Positions 1-8,235 of a stretch of DNA of 64,000 bases are shown one piece after another. A program made the translations under genes and the position numbers. Each line of letters starts with the position of its first letter. The stretch's first letter is position 1. The DNA comes from CAZSDW01 sp964605705. GTDB taxonomy: Bacteria > Fidelibacterota > UBA2242. Below the pieces are notes generated by a model. It was not told where the DNA came from, did no database searches, and worked only from the letters and a program-made list of their open reading frames with translations. Location of the stretch: positions 62,001 to 126,000 of the forward strand of contig CAZSDW010000002.1 of assembly GCA_964605705.1 (NCBI GenBank). Direction: 5' to 3'.

Positions 1-765
1 ATAATGATCGGTTTCGAGGAAATCCAGTTCGGTCTTCAGGAGGCTGTTCAAGTTCAGATGGGTAATGCCGACCTCGTGTTCGCTTCGGCATTTGATCATC
101 ATGGTTTCGAGAATCTGGTCGATGCGTTGCACTTGCTGAATAATTTGATGTAAATGCTCGTCGTCCCCATTTTGTTCTTTCAGAATAGAAGCGGCGCCCA
201 TGATGACGGTCAGTGGTGTACGGATATTATGCGCAATTCCCGAAGCCAGCAAGCCAATGGACGACAGGCGGTATTCCTTCATCAATTCCAGTTCGAGTTC
301 CCGCTGGCGGTCTTCCATTATTTTTAAATCGGTGATATCCCTGGTCACGACAACAGCGTGCGTCACAACATTGTTATTGTCCGTATATGGATAATAAACC
401 ACATCGAAGTACCGATGTCCAAGCGCGGTGAATTCGAACCATTCCTGGTACCTGATCTCCTTGCCGGTAAAACATTGATCCAGTTTTTCTTTAATGACGG
501 TCTTGAAAGTACTGTTACCCCAGACTTCGGAAACACTTCTGTTAGTAAATTCCGAATGATCTCTGCCGTGCGCAAAACAATAGGCAAAGTTCACCGCTTC
601 ATAGACATAGTCTCGGTTGATCAGGGTCATGAAGTCCTTGGAGGAGTTGGCAATGAATTCGAACTTCTTGAGCATATCTTCGGACGACTTCATCTCGGAG
701 AGCTGCTTCTGTAAATCCTGGTTCTCTTTCCGGAGTGTCTCGATTAACTGATCATGTTTATTCAT
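1..765 (-). CDS. PAS-domain sensor histidine kinase, N-terminal part (cut by window edge)
   Basis: The minus-strand frame is open from an ATG at 765 to the window edge. It starts with a coiled-coil-like stretch (residues 1-30), followed by a PAS domain (about residues 30-120). At about residue 190 lies an H-box with the core GIAHNIRTPLTVIMG, so the phospho-accepting His is present. The catalytic ATPase domain must lie beyond position 1. There is no membrane segment in the visible 255 residues, so this is probably a cytoplasmic two-component kinase. Its signal and cognate regulator are unknown. A 45-codon reading frame ends 8 bases inside its start (see 758-895), which suggests translational coupling. 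Confidence 0.85.
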   Translation of the reverse strand, partial: MNKHDQLIETLRKENQDLQKQLSEMKSSEDMLKKFEFIANSSKDFMTLINRDYVYEAVNFAYCFAHGRDHSEFTNRSVSEVWGNSTFKTVIKEKLDQCFTGKEIRYQEWFEFTALGHRYFDVVYYPYTDNNNVVTHAVVVTRDITDLKIMEDRQRELELELMKEYRLSSIGLLASGIAHNIRTPLTVIMGAASILKEQNGDDEHLHQIIQQVQRIDQILETMMIKCRSEHEVGITHLNLNSLLKTELDFLETDHY

Positions 766-895
766 AAAATTTACCTGTAGTATTATTGGTGGTTATTTCT
801 GATTTGGTTTTAATGGTTTCAGATTGAATCACCACTTCACGCGTTTGATTCAATGCGTTCGGAAGTTGCATTTTGGTTTTAAGAATCGCTACCAA
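758..895 (-). CDS. Possible small protein upstream of the histidine kinase
   Basis: A 45-residue frame begins with TTG at 895. An AGGAG-type ribosome binding site sits six bases upstream. The stop TAA overlaps the histidine kinase start in an ATGAATAA arrangement. The peptide is polar and rich in Thr, Lys and Gln, with no membrane segment or recognisable domain. The ribosome binding site and the stop/start overlap are the only evidence that it is translated. It could equally be a leader whose translation couples to the kinase. No function is assigned. Confidence 0.35.
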   Translation of the reverse strand: MVAILKTKMQLPNALNQTREVVIQSETIKTKSEITTNNTTGKFYE

Positions 896-938
896 AATAG
901 ACTCCTTTGATTTAATAGCAAAAGATACGATTATTTTT

Positions 939-2630
939 TTAAAACCACACTGGATTTGTTAGGGCGAATTTCTCTTTATAGGTGCTGAGTTCCGCTCGAA
1001 TATAGCCCTGTTTGGGAATATCCGTCAACGGGAATGACAGGGCAGTCCGGAACTTTCCCGCTTGATTCCGGATCGTTTTGTAGAAGGATTCCTGCCGGTG
1101 TTGAATATCGCCAATAAAAAGCTGCAGCTGTCTGATCGCTCCGAAAAATGAGCTGGATTTTGCCGTCAAATGTAAAGTATGATCGTTATCAAGAGAAATA
1201 TCGAGAAACGGACCGTTCGAAATAATAACCGAACTCTGTTTGAGATCATGAATAATCCCGTCAATGGTCCTGGTATTGTTTACTTTGACGCCGGTCAGAT
1301 TATAGCCGAAAATCTGGTGCTGATGTTCGTGCATCCGGAGCAGTGGTATGACGAGCTGACGGAAACGGTTGAAATTGCCATGAGAATCGTTGCCGGCATA
1401 AAGGTAAGCTCGCTGTCCTTTGAGGAGTTGTGAAATCCAGAATGCCTTGCCATCCTGAAATTCTTGTCCGGTCGATCCGTTTAATATCTGGAATCCGTGC
1501 AGTTTCGGATTGATATCCCAGCGATTCCAGCTGCCGCGATGGATCAGCAATCGATGAGAAAGGGAAGGATGATCAAAGGGATGTGCGGCAAACGCCAGGC
1601 TATGTTCCGGCAGGGAGCTCAGGACGGTATGGTAATGCAGTTCGGTCTCCTTACCCAGGGACCCCTCCATACCATCGCCGGTGCCGATGTGAAAATTAGT
1701 GTCGTTTAAGACTGCCATATGGACCGTTTTCCCGAAACCGTTATCCACGGACACTTCTTCGCCGGGAATGATTAAAAAATCCGGATTCTGTTGATTGACT
1801 TTGCGGATTTCGGATTGAAAATCCGCCCATTTCTTTAATTCGGGATCATTAATTATCCAGGAGTCATCGACATTATCCAGATCGTAGGAATGTTCAGTGA
1901 GGGCGCAGAAGGATACTCCCAGCGCTTTTCCCATGGATGGAAGACTGGCTGGCGGTGCTCCGAATTCGACCTGATCCTCAGTAAAGGAAGAATGACAATG
2001 CAGGTCGCCCCAGAGCCAGCCTTTTTCAGCAGGCAATGATTCTGAATCAACGAATATTTTAAAGGGTCGCTGTGAAAGGGTTTGAAAATTATCGTTGATA
2101 ATGCTGATATTCTTCCGGCGAATTTGAACATCGGCAATACAATCCAGCAACAGGTACTGATCCTTAAATTCCGATACGTCGATTTCAAAAATTCGATAAT
2201 ACCATTTCTGGTCAACTACCTTTTTAATCTCAAATTGAAGTTCTTTAATCAAAACTGAATGTTCCGGTGATTTAATCCGGATGCGGATAGTGCCGATCTC
2301 GATTGGAAAGCGATGGGCATCCTTGATCAGAAACAGAACCGGAATTGTCCCGGTCTCGGTCCGGTAGGGTAAATCAAAAAGGATTTCCGGTTGATTTTTA
2401 AAAAGAATGCCTTTAAAAAATGGCAGACGGTAGTGCATCTCTGCATATAGAATAACCGGGAGTAGCCCTGCCAGCGATTCCAGTATATTTTTTAAAAAAT
2501 ATGATCCGTCAAATCCATGTATAACAATCATGATTAAAAGATAAGTGAAAAATTCTGTTATCCCCAAGTAATAAAAGAATGATTTAATGCCGCAATCATT
2601 ACTGCTCAGCAGGGAAAATTTGGTTGACAC
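939..2630 (-). CDS. Membrane-anchored PHP-domain metallohydrolase (CehA/McbA-like)
   Basis: This 563-residue protein has two hydrophobic segments in its first 60 residues. A beta-rich region of about 140 residues follows, then a PHP domain from about residue 205. Metal-binding motifs of the PHP fold are visible: DLHCHSS near 211-217, LTEHS near 243, AAHPFDHP near 350 and GNDSHG near 415. PHP proteins of the CehA/McbA type hydrolyse phosphoester or carbamate bonds with two or three metal ions, but the substrate here cannot be told from sequence. The C-terminal 100 residues look like a beta-sandwich. It is transcribed away from efp, with about 60 bases between the two starts. The family call is firm and the substrate is unknown. 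Confidence 0.8.
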   Translation of the reverse strand: MSTKFSLLSSNDCGIKSFFYYLGITEFFTYLLIMIVIHGFDGSYFLKNILESLAGLLPVILYAEMHYRLPFFKGILFKNQPEILFDLPYRTETGTIPVLFLIKDAHRFPIEIGTIRIRIKSPEHSVLIKELQFEIKKVVDQKWYYRIFEIDVSEFKDQYLLLDCIADVQIRRKNISIINDNFQTLSQRPFKIFVDSESLPAEKGWLWGDLHCHSSFTEDQVEFGAPPASLPSMGKALGVSFCALTEHSYDLDNVDDSWIINDPELKKWADFQSEIRKVNQQNPDFLIIPGEEVSVDNGFGKTVHMAVLNDTNFHIGTGDGMEGSLGKETELHYHTVLSSLPEHSLAFAAHPFDHPSLSHRLLIHRGSWNRWDINPKLHGFQILNGSTGQEFQDGKAFWISQLLKGQRAYLYAGNDSHGNFNRFRQLVIPLLRMHEHQHQIFGYNLTGVKVNNTRTIDGIIHDLKQSSVIISNGPFLDISLDNDHTLHLTAKSSSFFGAIRQLQLFIGDIQHRQESFYKTIRNQAGKFRTALSFPLTDIPKQGYIRAELSTYKEKFALTNPVWF

Positions 2631-2689
2631 TAATAACGAAGGGCGCTAAATTCAACCTCACAATTATGTGATTTTTGAAGGGAGAATGT

Positions 2690-3253
2690 TTGGCATCGAC
2701 AGCAGATATCCGTAATGGATTGGTGATAAATTTAAACGGCGAATTGGTAAAAATTATCGAGTTTCAACACGTGAAGATGGCACGCGGCGGGGCTCGAATT
2801 CGCACAAAATTCAAAAATATCCGAACCGGTCAGGTTGTCGATAATACCTTCCGGTCCGGTGAAAAAATTGATATTGTCCGGCTTGAAGCGATAGAAATGC
2901 AGTATTTATATCACGACGGCAATAATTATATTTTTATGAATAACGAAACTTACGATCAGATTCCAATCAGTGATGAATTGTTTAAGGATGCTTCACTGTA
3001 TGTTAAGGAAAATGAAAACGTCAAGGTCCTGTTTCACGGGAACGAAGCCGTGGATATTGAGATCCCTCCCCATGTCAATCTGGAGATTGTCGAGACCGAA
3101 CCCGGTATGAAAGGCGATACCGTGACCGGGGCGAGTAAAGCCGCGGTCATGGAGACTGGCGTCACTATTCCGGTGCCGCTGTTCCTGAATGTCGGTGACA
3201 AAGTGCGAATCGACACACGCACCGGATCCTATGTTGAGCGGATAAAAGAATAA
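2690..3253 (+). CDS. efp: Elongation factor P
   Basis: EF-P binds between the P and E sites of the ribosome and relieves stalling at polyproline. The start chosen is TTG at 2690, because AAGGGAG lies 6 bases upstream and the product then begins MASTADIRNG like other EF-Ps. An in-frame TTG at 2675 would add five residues. The product has 187 residues and the usual three beta-barrel domains, ending in the conserved YVERIKE. The domain I tip reads HVKMARGGA, so position 32 is Arg where most bacteria have a modifiable Lys (PGKGG). Arg32 occurs in the rhamnosylated EF-P class, but the surrounding loop differs from that class and no EarP-like gene is visible here. It heads the efp-accB-accC run, a common bacterial arrangement. 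Confidence 0.95.
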   Translation: MASTADIRNGLVINLNGELVKIIEFQHVKMARGGARIRTKFKNIRTGQVVDNTFRSGEKIDIVRLEAIEMQYLYHDGNNYIFMNNETYDQIPISDELFKDASLYVKENENVKVLFHGNEAVDIEIPPHVNLEIVETEPGMKGDTVTGASKAAVMETGVTIPVPLFLNVGDKVRIDTRTGSYVERIKE

Positions 3254-3265
3254 TAAGAGAAATAC

Positions 3266-3742
3266 ATGAAATCAAACAAGATACTCGATCTGGTGAAAAT
3301 CCTTGAATCTCATGATATCAGTGAGATTGAGGTCTCGCGCTGGGGACAGAAAATCAGAATTACCAAAAATATAAACAATAGTTCTGATGTCATTCCGGTT
3401 CCCCAGGCGCCTCAAATAAAAAACGTCAATCCTCAGTTTGTCGAAGTTGCCGGAATTTCCGAGGAACATATCGAGGGAAATGGAGAATCCCTCCCCGGCG
3501 GAGTCGAGATCAAATCGCCGCTGGTCGGGACATTTTACCAGGCGCCGGCGCCGGACGCAGAGCCGTATGTGAAAATTGGAGATCACATTACCGTGGGACA
3601 GCCGCTGTGTATTATAGAGGCAATGAAGATCATGAATGTGATCGAATCGGAAGTTATCGGGAAGCTGGTTAAAATCCAGGCAAGTAATGCCCAGTCGATT
3701 GAATATAATCAGACTTTGTTTATTGTTGAGCCTGCTAGTTAA
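3266..3742 (+). CDS. accB: Biotin carboxyl carrier protein of acetyl-CoA carboxylase
   Basis: AccB carries the biotin that is carboxylated by AccC and then used to make malonyl-CoA for fatty acid synthesis. The 158-residue product has a typical layout. An N-terminal helical segment (1-40) is followed by a Pro/Asn-rich linker (40-80). The C-terminal biotinyl domain (80-158) contains EAMKIMN, in which Lys121 is the biotinylation site. The segment VGTFYQAPAPDA is the standard thumb region. It starts at an ATG 12 bases after the efp stop and is followed by accC after about 30 bases, so the three genes probably share a transcript. Confidence 0.95.
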   Translation: MKSNKILDLVKILESHDISEIEVSRWGQKIRITKNINNSSDVIPVPQAPQIKNVNPQFVEVAGISEEHIEGNGESLPGGVEIKSPLVGTFYQAPAPDAEPYVKIGDHITVGQPLCIIEAMKIMNVIESEVIGKLVKIQASNAQSIEYNQTLFIVEPAS

Positions 3743-3771
3743 TGTCTAATTTGTAAGAATACAGTACCATC

Positions 3772-5115
3772 TTGATTGAAAAAATTCTAATTGCCAACAG
3801 GGGCGAAATTGCATTAAGAATTATCCGGGCATGTAAAGAGCTCGGTATTTCCACCGTTGCGGTATATTCGACGGCTGATTCATTATCGTTGCATGTCCGC
3901 TTTGCTGATGAGGCGGTCTGTATCGGACCGGCAAATAGTCAAAGCAGCTACCTGAAACAATCCCAGATTATCAGTGCTGCCGAGGTCACCAATTCCGATG
4001 CCATTCATCCGGGTTATGGATTTCTGGCAGAAAATCCGGATTTTGCCCAGATGTGCCTCGATAATGAGATCCTGTTTATTGGACCATCACCCAATGTGAT
4101 CAAACGTATGGGAGATAAAGCCGAAGCCCGGGCAACTATGCTGAAAGCCGGGGTTCCGGTTATTCCCGGCAGTGAAGATGTCATTGGGGATTTAAAAACA
4201 GCCATTAAGGTCGCCAGTGATTTGGGTTATCCGGTGATGCTGAAAGCAGTAGCCGGTGGCGGTGGGCGCGGCATGCGAATTGTGCGTGAACCCGCCCAGC
4301 TGGAAGAGGCTTTTTCCTCTGCCCGTGAGGAAGCCAGGACTGCCTTCGGGAATCCGGCGATGTATATGGAAAAACTCATCGAAAAAGCGCGCCATATTGA
4401 AGTTCAGATTATGGGTGATAATTTTGGCGATGTCGCCTATCTGGGTGAACGGGAGTGTTCGATTCAGCGACGGCATCAGAAACTTATTGAAGAATCACCA
4501 TCCCCGGCGGTAAATGAGGAGCTGCGGGAAAAATTCGGGAAAATCGCGGTCCGGGCAGCCAAAGCGGTCAAATATTCCGGGGCTGGTACGGTTGAATTTT
4601 TGCTGGATAAGCACCGTAATATTTACTTTATGGAAATGAACACCCGGATTCAGGTCGAGCATCCCGTGACGGAAATGGTTACCGGTTTTGATTTATTGAA
4701 AGAGCAGATAAACTTGGCAAATAACCTGCGTCTGCCGAAGTGGTTGAAAAAATTCAAGCTGCGGGGTCATGCCATCGAATGTCGGATCAATGCCGAAGAT
4801 CCCTATAAAAATTTCATGCCCTCACCGGGCAAAATTCAGGCATTTCATGTCCCCGGTGGACCGGGAACCCGGATGGATACCCATGTCTATGCCGGTTATG
4901 AAATTCCGTCGAATTATGATTCTCTCCTGGGAAAATTGATTACCCATGGTAAAAACCGGGAGGAAGCGATTGCCCGAATGGAACGGGCGTTGGAGGAGAC
5001 AATTATCGAAGGAGTCTCAACTTCGATACCCTTTCATCAGGCGATTTTGAAAGACCCGGCATTTCGGGCGGGTGATATTCATATTGATTTCTTGAAAGAT
5101 TTTAAATTTCAATAA
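3772..5115 (+). CDS. accC: Biotin carboxylase subunit of acetyl-CoA carboxylase
   Basis: AccC carboxylates the biotin on AccB using ATP and bicarbonate. The 447-residue product matches the usual length. It starts MIEKILIANRGEIALR, has the glycine-rich ATP-grasp loop KAVAGGGGRGMR near 162, and has the catalytic region FMEMNTRIQVEHPVTE near 285-300. The start codon appears to be TTG at 3772, because there is no ATG before the conserved N-terminus. No strong ribosome binding site precedes it, so translation may be coupled to accB. No accA or accD lies nearby, so the carboxyltransferase is encoded elsewhere. Confidence 0.95.
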   Translation: MIEKILIANRGEIALRIIRACKELGISTVAVYSTADSLSLHVRFADEAVCIGPANSQSSYLKQSQIISAAEVTNSDAIHPGYGFLAENPDFAQMCLDNEILFIGPSPNVIKRMGDKAEARATMLKAGVPVIPGSEDVIGDLKTAIKVASDLGYPVMLKAVAGGGGRGMRIVREPAQLEEAFSSAREEARTAFGNPAMYMEKLIEKARHIEVQIMGDNFGDVAYLGERECSIQRRHQKLIEESPSPAVNEELREKFGKIAVRAAKAVKYSGAGTVEFLLDKHRNIYFMEMNTRIQVEHPVTEMVTGFDLLKEQINLANNLRLPKWLKKFKLRGHAIECRINAEDPYKNFMPSPGKIQAFHVPGGPGTRMDTHVYAGYEIPSNYDSLLGKLITHGKNREEAIARMERALEETIIEGVSTSIPFHQAILKDPAFRAGDIHIDFLKDFKFQ

Positions 5116-5140
5116 TTTATTATATCGAGGAGGAGCGTTG

Positions 5141-5515
5141 ATGAACGTACCTGGAAATTTAAAGTACACAAATGATCATGAATGGGCACTGGTAGCAGAC
5201 GGGATTGCCACGGTCGGAATTACCGAATATGCTGCCGGTGAATTGGGAGATGTCGTCTATGTTGAACTGCCTGGTGTTGGTGATACTGCCACCAAAGGCG
5301 ATTCAATCGGGACCATTGAAGCGGTGAAGACAGTTGCCGATCTTTACAGCCCGGTATCCGGTGAAATTATTGAGGTAAATGAGGCACTGAACGACCGTTC
5401 CGAATTGATCAACAGCGATCCTTTTGGCGATGGCTGGATTGTTAAAATAAAACTTTCTGATCTAAGTGAACTTGATGATTTGTTAAGCCCGGAAAATTAT
5501 AAGAAACTCGTATAA
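5141..5515 (+). CDS. gcvH: Glycine cleavage system H protein
   Basis: GcvH shuttles the aminomethyl group between the P, T and L proteins on a lipoyl-lysine arm. The ATG at 5141 is chosen over the in-frame TTG at 5138 because GAGGAGGAG lies just upstream. The product has 124 residues. The lipoylation motif GTIEAVKTVADLYSP is complete, with Lys63 the expected modified residue, and NHEW-like NDHEWA is present near the N-terminus. It is followed after only 5 bases by gcvPA. GcvT and GcvPB are not in the window. Confidence 0.95.
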   Translation: MNVPGNLKYTNDHEWALVADGIATVGITEYAAGELGDVVYVELPGVGDTATKGDSIGTIEAVKTVADLYSPVSGEIIEVNEALNDRSELINSDPFGDGWIVKIKLSDLSELDDLLSPENYKKLV

Positions 5516-5520
5516 AATAA

Positions 5521-6861
5521 ATGCATTATATTCCTAATACCGAGGAGATCGAAAGAGAACTCCTGAAAGCAATCGGCGTTGAACGCTTTGAAGATTTAAT
5601 TCAGAATATCCCGGATAATTTTCTGAAGAAATGCCGTATTAACTTGCCGGTGCCATTGTCTGAACTGGAAGCCAGTCAGAAACTGGGCGAAATGGCGGGG
5701 CGGAATGGTCATACGGACAATCTGGTGTCATTTCTGGGCGGCGGCAGCTACGACCATTTCATTCCGGCGGCGGTGGATTTTCTGATCAGCCGATCGGAAT
5801 TTTATACTGCTTACACCCCTTATCAACCGGAAGTAGCCCAGGGAACATTGCAGTCGATTTATGAATACCAGTCGCTGATCTGTTATCTCATGGATATGGA
5901 AGTTGCCAATGCCTCGATGTACGATGGGGCGACCGCCCTGGCAGAAGCGGCAATCATGGCGGTCAATAAGACCCGCCGGAACAAGATCCTTGTCTCGCCG
6001 CTGATTAATGCAAATTCTCTGAAAGTGCTGGAAACCTACCTCTTGACCAAAGAGATAACGCTTGAATATCTGCCGGATGCAGATGGTCTGACCAATTTTT
6101 CGAATTTGGATGTCCTTCTGGATGATCAGACAGCAGGGCTGCTGGTGCAATCGCCCAACTTTTTCGGGTGTATCGAGAACCTGAATGGAATTGCCGGAAA
6201 ACTGCACGAAAATAATTCCTTACTGATTGTCTCGGTCAATCCGATCGCTGTGGCACTTTTAAAAACGCCGGGTGAACTGGATGCCGATATCGCCGTGGCA
6301 GAGGGACAGGCGTTGGGAATCCATCAGTCTTTTGGTGGTCCCTACCTGGGGATTTTTACCGCAAAAAAATCACTCATTCGAAATATGCCGGGCAGAATAG
6401 TCGGAGAAACAGTTGACCTCGATGGCAAACGGGGGTATGTCCTGGTACTTCAGACCCGGGAGCAGCATATCCGTCGTGAAAAAGCCACTTCAAATATTTG
6501 TACAAATCAGGGTTTAATGGCACTGGCAGCCACTATTTATCTGTCTTTACTGGGTAAACAGGGCTTGAAACAGGTTGCTAAACTTTGTTTGAGAAATGCT
6601 CATGATTTGGCAGAAAAAATTTCGGCATTACCAAATTTTTCACTAACTTTTCCCACATCACCGTTTTTCAATGAATTTGTCGTTGATACACCGGTGCCGG
6701 CAAATGAAATAATCGAATCTGCATTGAAGCAGCAGATATTTGCAGGAATTGATTTGGCAAGATTCAATTCTAAGTGGGGAAAAAGGATGTTGATTGCGGT
6801 CACAGAAAAACGCAGTCAGCAAGAAATAGATGACTTTATCAAATTTTTAATTAAATTTTGA
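5521..6861 (+). CDS. gcvPA: Glycine dehydrogenase (decarboxylating) subunit 1
   Basis: This is the N-terminal half of a split P protein, 446 residues long. P protein decarboxylates glycine with pyridoxal phosphate and passes the aminomethyl group to GcvH. It begins MHYIPNTEEI, typical for GcvPA, and contains GGGSYDHFIPAA and YTPYQPEVAQGTLQSIYEYQ, which are conserved in the family. The PLP-lysine normally sits in subunit 2, which is absent here. The ATG lies 5 bases after the gcvH stop with a poor ribosome binding site, suggesting coupling. The enzyme should need a gcvPB gene elsewhere in the genome. Confidence 0.93.
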   Translation: MHYIPNTEEIERELLKAIGVERFEDLIQNIPDNFLKKCRINLPVPLSELEASQKLGEMAGRNGHTDNLVSFLGGGSYDHFIPAAVDFLISRSEFYTAYTPYQPEVAQGTLQSIYEYQSLICYLMDMEVANASMYDGATALAEAAIMAVNKTRRNKILVSPLINANSLKVLETYLLTKEITLEYLPDADGLTNFSNLDVLLDDQTAGLLVQSPNFFGCIENLNGIAGKLHENNSLLIVSVNPIAVALLKTPGELDADIAVAEGQALGIHQSFGGPYLGIFTAKKSLIRNMPGRIVGETVDLDGKRGYVLVLQTREQHIRREKATSNICTNQGLMALAATIYLSLLGKQGLKQVAKLCLRNAHDLAEKISALPNFSLTFPTSPFFNEFVVDTPVPANEIIESALKQQIFAGIDLARFNSKWGKRMLIAVTEKRSQQEIDDFIKFLIKF

Positions 6862-6865
6862 GCGT

Positions 6866-7618
6866 ATGAAAATTGTCGATAGTTTAAGTGCCATTGCACA
6901 AAGAAGGGGCGGTGCCTATTTTGTTCTGATCGATCCGGATACCCGGAAAGGTGCGGAATTAAAAGATTTTGTCCGGGAAATCTGTCATCAGGGTGCTGAT
7001 GCAATTCTGGTTGGCGGCAGCCTGATTATCGATATGGATTTTCAGAATTCCATGAAAATTGTCAAAGAAAACAGTAGCCTGCCCATTATCATATTCCCGG
7101 GTTCTGTACAGCAACTGTCCTATGACGCCGACGCTATCCTTTATCTGTCACTGATTAGTGGACGCAATCCCAACTACCTGTTCGGTGAACATGTAATCGC
7201 CGCGCCTTTCATCAAAAAGATGGGAATTGAACCGATATCGACGGGTTATATGCTGTTTGAATCGGGTAGTATGACGACGGCTGAGTTTATGAGCAATACG
7301 AAACCGTTACCAATCAACAAACCCGAAATTGCGATGGCGCATGCTTTGGCTGCTCAGTATTTTGGGATGAGTGTTATATATATGGAAGCGGGCAGTGGTG
7401 CCAAGCATTCGATTCCCAGCCCGGTCGTCAAAGCGGTCTCCGGCTATGTTGATATTCCTGTAATCGTAGGGGGCGGTATTCGAACTCCTGAAGACGCCCG
7501 CTCAAAGATAGAAGCGGGAGCAAGCTTCATCGTCACTGGCAATATCTACGATAATTCCGAAAATATCAAACTCATCAGTGAATTCTCCCGGGCAATTCAT
7601 ATCAAAGAACAATCTTAA
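6866..7618 (+). CDS. Geranylgeranylglyceryl phosphate synthase family protein (group II)
   Basis: Enzymes of this family join a polyprenyl diphosphate to sn-glycerol-1-phosphate, the first committed step of archaeal ether lipids. The 250-residue product has the TIM-barrel signatures: FVLIDPD near 20, ADAILVGGS near 47, IIIFPGS near 78, the YMEAGSG phosphate-binding segment near 175, and VGGGIRTPEDA near 200. The length and the spacing of these motifs fit the group II enzymes found in FCB bacteria and many archaea better than the shorter Bacillus PcrB. The gene starts 4 bases after gcvPA, and its stop overlaps the start of gmhA. Chain-length preference cannot be read by eye. Confidence 0.88.
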   Translation: MKIVDSLSAIAQRRGGAYFVLIDPDTRKGAELKDFVREICHQGADAILVGGSLIIDMDFQNSMKIVKENSSLPIIIFPGSVQQLSYDADAILYLSLISGRNPNYLFGEHVIAAPFIKKMGIEPISTGYMLFESGSMTTAEFMSNTKPLPINKPEIAMAHALAAQYFGMSVIYMEAGSGAKHSIPSPVVKAVSGYVDIPVIVGGGIRTPEDARSKIEAGASFIVTGNIYDNSENIKLISEFSRAIHIKEQS

Positions 7619-8217
7619 TGAATGTTATCACTGGCAAAGATGCTTTATTGTTGGATATAAAGCAACAACTTCGCGAGAGTGCCGAAGTCAAGGAAATGCT
7701 GGCATCGGATTATACTGACATTATCTGGCAAGGTTCGGAAATACTGGTCAATGCGATTCGAAACGGATCGCAAATCTTGTTTTGTGGAAATGGCGGCAGC
7801 GCTGCAGATGCTCAGCATCTTGTTGCCGAATTGGTGTCCCGGTTGCGTTTTGAGCGTCGGGCAATTCCGGCAATGGCATTGACCGTAAATACCTCGATCC
7901 TGACCGCGATTGCCAATGATTATGACCATTCCAGTGTCTTTGTCCGACAGTTGGAAGCCTTTGCCCATAAGGGTGATGTGCTGGTTGGAATCAGTACCAG
8001 TGGTAATTCTGAAAATGTGATCAAAGCGCTTCAATATGCCAAGGATCATAAAATAACGACAATCGCATTGACCGGTGGAAGCGGCGGGAAAATGGCAGAA
8101 CTGGCTGATTTCAGTATCATCGTTCCTTCGGAAAATGTCCAGCGGATTCAGGAAGCCCATATAACCATTGGTCATATTTTGTGTGATATTCTGGAACAAT
8201 CGGTCATTAACCAGTAA
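7618..8217 (+). CDS. gmhA: Phosphoheptose isomerase (SIS domain)
   Basis: GmhA converts sedoheptulose-7-phosphate to D-glycero-D-manno-heptose-7-phosphate, the first step to the heptose of LPS inner core. The 199-residue product is of family length. It has the SIS signatures FCGNGGSAADAQHLVAEL near 55-72, GISTSGNSENVIKAL near 122-136 and ALTGGSGG near 148, and ends with the helix containing EAHITIGHILCDILE with its metal-binding residues. The start overlaps the GGGPS stop (TAATG). It fits a Gram-negative envelope. Other heptose genes are not adjacent. Confidence 0.9.
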   Translation: MNVITGKDALLLDIKQQLRESAEVKEMLASDYTDIIWQGSEILVNAIRNGSQILFCGNGGSAADAQHLVAELVSRLRFERRAIPAMALTVNTSILTAIANDYDHSSVFVRQLEAFAHKGDVLVGISTSGNSENVIKALQYAKDHKITTIALTGGSGGKMAELADFSIIVPSENVQRIQEAHITIGHILCDILEQSVINQ

Positions 8218-8235
8218 CGATCCCCGATACCGTGA

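Noticed and set aside
939..2630. Several long plus-strand frames opposite the PHP gene
   Set aside because: They are shadows of a well-supported minus-strand gene, without ribosome binding sites or domain features.
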